DNA from: Parafrankia sp041008525
GTDB lineage: Bacteria; Actinomycetota; Actinomycetes; Frankiales; Frankiaceae
Length of the DNA stretch: 64,000 nt
Direction: 5' to 3'
Assembly: GCF_041008525.1 (NCBI RefSeq)
Contig: NZ_JBFLUG010000034.1
Coordinates: forward strand, 1 to 64,000
Shown here in pieces: positions 62,511 through 64,000 of this stretch. Each line of letters opens with the position of its first letter. Position 1 is the stretch's first letter. The translations under genes were made by a program, and so were the position numbers. A model generated the notes under the pieces. It saw only the letters and a program-made list of their open reading frames with translations, was not told the origin of the DNA and did no database searches.

Positions 62511-63413
62511 ATGCCCAGGAGCACGCCCAGGAGGGTGTCGCCCTACGCGCTACTCGCGGCCGCGGCGCTCCTGGCCATTGCCGTGGCCGTGAGCGGCATG
62601 GTGATCTGGCCCGGCGGGGCCGAGTCCGACGGGGCCAGGCGGCCTGCCACCGGGGTAACCGCGGAGGCGGACCCCCACGCCCTGGCCGGGCGAACGGTGG
62701 TCATCGACCCCGGTCACAACGGCGGGAACAGCGGCGATCCCACGGCCATCAGCCGGCTCGTCGACGCCGGCGGTTTCCGCAAGGAATGCGACGCCGTGGG
62801 TGCCGAGACCACGGACGGGTACGCGGAGCACGCCTTCACTTTCGACGTGGCGGTCCGCGCCGCCGAGGAACTGCGCACGCGGGGCGCAACGGTGATCCTC
62901 ACCCGCAACGACGACCAGGGCGTCGGGCCCTGCGTCGACGAACGGGCCCGCATCGGCAACGACTCCGGTGCCGACGCCGTGGTGTCCGTGCATGCCGACG
63001 GTGGGCCGCCACAGGGTAGCGGATTCCACGTCATCGCTCCGGCGGCGAGCCCAGACGGAGGCAACGGCGGCATCCTGCGCGCGTCGGGGCGGCTCGCTGA
63101 CCTGCTCCGGGAGGCATTCGGGTCGGCGACCGGCCAGCCGCCGGCCGACTACCTCGGCGAGGACGGGATCACGGTGCGGGCCGACCTGGCCGGCCTGAAC
63201 CTCTCCCGTGTGCCGAAGGTCTTTCTCGAATGCGGCAACATGCGCAACCCCGGTGACGCCGCGCGGATCCGCGACCCCGCCTGGCGCCAGCAGGCGGCGG
63301 CGGGTCTCGCCCAGGGAATCGTCGCCTTTCTGACCGACGACGGGCCCCACGACGGGGGCGCTGCCAGCGGTGGCAGTGGCAGCTCGGGGGCCTCCGCCTC
63401 GCCTGGCAGCTGA
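62511..63413 (+). CDS. N-acetylmuramoyl-L-alanine amidase (Amidase_3, Ami1-like)
   Basis: This 300-residue zinc amidase cuts the lactyl-amide bond of peptidoglycan. It has an N-terminal hydrophobic stretch (YALLAAAALLAIAVAVSGMVIW) for export. The catalytic domain starts at VVIDPGHNGGN (first His), with the Glu-bearing GAETTDGYAEHAFTFD, SVHADGG (second His) and VFLECGNMRN (catalytic Glu). It resembles M. tuberculosis Rv3717. ATG 62511 follows GGAGGAGA; an ATG at 62460 would lengthen the cytoplasmic part. The Ser/Gly-rich tail is short. A terminator follows. Confidence 0.9.
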   Translation: MPRSTPRRVSPYALLAAAALLAIAVAVSGMVIWPGGAESDGARRPATGVTAEADPHALAGRTVVIDPGHNGGNSGDPTAISRLVDAGGFRKECDAVGAETTDGYAEHAFTFDVAVRAAEELRTRGATVILTRNDDQGVGPCVDERARIGNDSGADAVVSVHADGGPPQGSGFHVIAPAASPDGGNGGILRASGRLADLLREAFGSATGQPPADYLGEDGITVRADLAGLNLSRVPKVFLECGNMRNPGDAARIRDPAWRQQAAAGLAQGIVAFLTDDGPHDGGAASGGSGSSGASASPGS

Positions 63414-63456
63414 CCTGCCTGACGGAATCCTGCCCTCATCCGGCGCCAACTACGAC

Positions 63457-63488
63457 AAAAGGCCGTTCCTCCATGAGGACGGCCTTCT
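63457..63488. terminator. Hairpin after the amidase gene
   Basis: AAGGCCGT (63459-63466) pairs with ACGGCCTT (63479-63486), and the stem continues inside with a bulged T to about 12 pairs around a CAT loop. The left arm is preceded by AA and the right followed by CTTCTT-like bases. Placed 44 bases after the amidase stop. Confidence 0.65.
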
Positions 63489-63504
63489 GCTTCTTCGCTA
63501 CGGG

Positions 63505-63546
63505 TGGGCGATACTGGGATTGAACCAGTGACCTCTACCGTGTCAA
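63505..63546 (-). other. 3' fragment of a tRNA-Val(GAC) gene, probable attachment site
   Basis: Read on the minus strand this is the second half of a tRNA: loop TTGACAC with anticodon GAC, 3' stem GGTAG, variable loop AGGTC, T arm ACTGG-TTCAATC-CCAGT, acceptor ATCGCCC and discriminator A. The sequence before it does not provide the matching 5' anticodon stem (CTACC expected, CTCAG found), D arm or acceptor strand, so it is not a working tRNA gene. A cut in the anticodon loop is where many integrases recombine. The element would lie to the right, and an intact copy of the tRNA should be at its far end. Confidence 0.7.
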
Positions 63547-63559
63547 CTGAGCGCGACCC

Positions 63560-63623
63560 GTCCGACACGGACTGATCGGCCGTCCTGGTGACGCCAGAGC
63601 AGGCATCGAGGGTCTCTGGCGTC
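63560..63623. repeat. Two inverted repeats beside the tRNA fragment
   Basis: GTCCG-aca-CGGAC lies at 63560-63572. A second repeat has 10-bp arms, GACGCCAGAG (63590-63599) and CTCTGGCGTC (63614-63623), with 14 bases between. They may be binding sites for integrase or excisionase. Confidence 0.6.
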
Positions 63624-63843
63624 CCGCCCCGTCTCGCCGGATCTCGCTTGTTGCGGCGCGTCCCGTTCGCGCTTTCGCTCGCACCGCAGCGCGCCCCGCC
63701 GCACCCCCGTCGGCGCGCCGGAAGATCCACCTGTGGTGCGGTTGGCTAACGCTGCCCGCCCACCGTGGGTCGCCCGGTGGGCACGGATGATCCTTCTGTT
63801 GCGTTACTGGTCATGCTGGTGTTGATCCATGGAGGGGGCGCAG

Positions 63844-64000
63844 ATGTCAGCAGAAGCCATCGCGGGGGGTCATGTCGGGGAGGATGGGCCAGTGACAGAT
63901 GCTGCCCCGGACCCTACGGCGGAGTGGTGGACGACAACCGACGTTGCGGCGTACCTCGGAGTGGGCGTGCCCACAGTGAGCGCCTATCGCTCACGCGGCC
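63844..64000 (+). CDS. Excisionase-like helix-turn-helix protein (truncated by window end)
   Basis: The first 52 residues are visible. An acidic start of about 27 residues is followed by WWTTTDVAAYLGVGVPTVSAYRSRG, the opening of a MerR/excisionase-type (HTH_17) DNA-binding domain. The ATG follows GGAGGGGG at 63831-63838. GTG at 63891 is an alternative start. The closeness to the tRNA fragment supports a role as recombination directionality factor, but many small HTH regulators look alike. Confidence 0.65.
   Translation, partial: MSAEAIAGGHVGEDGPVTDAAPDPTAEWWTTTDVAAYLGVGVPTVSAYRSRG

Larger units (their letters stand above)
63505..64000. mobile_element. Left end of a probable integrative element (partial)
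   Basis: The tRNA fragment, a cluster of inverted repeats (63560-63623) and an excisionase-like gene start occur in this order within 500 bases, as at one end of an actinomycete integrative element. The integrase gene and the other end are not in the window, so extent and type are unknown. Confidence 0.5.

Noticed and set aside
63505..63580. A complete tRNA gene, perhaps with an unusual D arm
   Set aside because: GCTCAGTTG before the fragment looks like part of a D arm, but no 5' acceptor strand GGGCGAT or matching anticodon stem exists at the right distance, so only the 3' part can be supported.

Overview
The window is a 64 kb, very GC-rich stretch with tightly packed genes, frequent GTG starts and 4-bp GTGA or ATGA-type overlaps. 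The protein families (DUF3710, DUF3159, DUF3000, DUF3097, DUF3145, DUF4193, DUF4235, DUF3817, a coproporphyrin-dependent haem cluster, treXYZ) are those of actinobacteria. A Frankia-like actinomycete is the best guess, made from gene content and protein style, not from a database search.

Layout. (1) 0-3.7 kb: the end of an Mnh/Mrp cation/proton antiporter operon (mnhC-D-E-F-G) closed by a hairpin. (2) 3.7-12.5 kb: a PAC2 protein, a DUF1707 protein, then cell-envelope glycan genes: an LCP ligase, an odd methyltransferase, an RmlD-type reductase and a 2-epimerase of the FnlC/WbjD type, followed by an inositol-phosphatase-like enzyme. (3) 12.5-40.4 kb: conserved core genes. These are valS (archaeal-like type), gamma carbonic anhydrase, dut, DUF3710, an OB-fold protein, DUF3159, two RCK/TrkA subunits facing a KimA-like potassium importer, a TRAM RNA methyltransferase, dxs, a flippase-like membrane protein, fadB/fadA, RNase D, DUF3000, a small zinc ribbon, DUF3817 and hemE-cgoX-chdC. 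As I recall the Mycobacterium tuberculosis map, much of this order resembles Rv2676c-Rv2701c. (4) 41-47.2 kb: a polyprenyl-phosphate sugar transferase, a fused degenerate ATP sulfurylase/APS kinase, CysQ and an ATP-dependent DNA ligase. (5) 47.2-51 kb: a WXG100-like small protein with a large helical partner, a RibD-type reductase and a 37-residue membrane peptide. (6) 51-57.7 kb: glgX-treY-treZ for trehalose from glycogen. (7) 57.8-63.4 kb: NfeD and SPFH proteins, DUF3145, DUF4193, nicotinamidase, DUF3097 and a peptidoglycan amidase. (8) 63.5-64 kb: a 3' fragment of a tRNA-Val(GAC) gene followed by inverted repeats and the start of an excisionase-like gene. This looks like one end of an integrated element that continues past the window.

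How parts work together. The Mnh antiporter and the KimA/RCK module handle Na+, H+ and K+. The LCP, reductase, epimerase and sugar transferase genes point to a surface glycan, and the nearby PAPS-forming kinase domain and CysQ raise the possibility that it is sulfated. HemE, CgoX and ChdC form the coproporphyrin-dependent route to haem. TreX/GlgX, TreY and TreZ turn glycogen into trehalose.

The most unusual items are the tRNA-Val attachment-site fragment at the right edge, a perfect 42-bp palindrome in frame at the end of the APS kinase gene, the ATP sulfurylase domain with lost catalytic motifs, the reductase with His in place of the catalytic Tyr, and the repeated placement of a TAnnnT -10 element 6-8 bases before start codons, which suggests leaderless transcripts.
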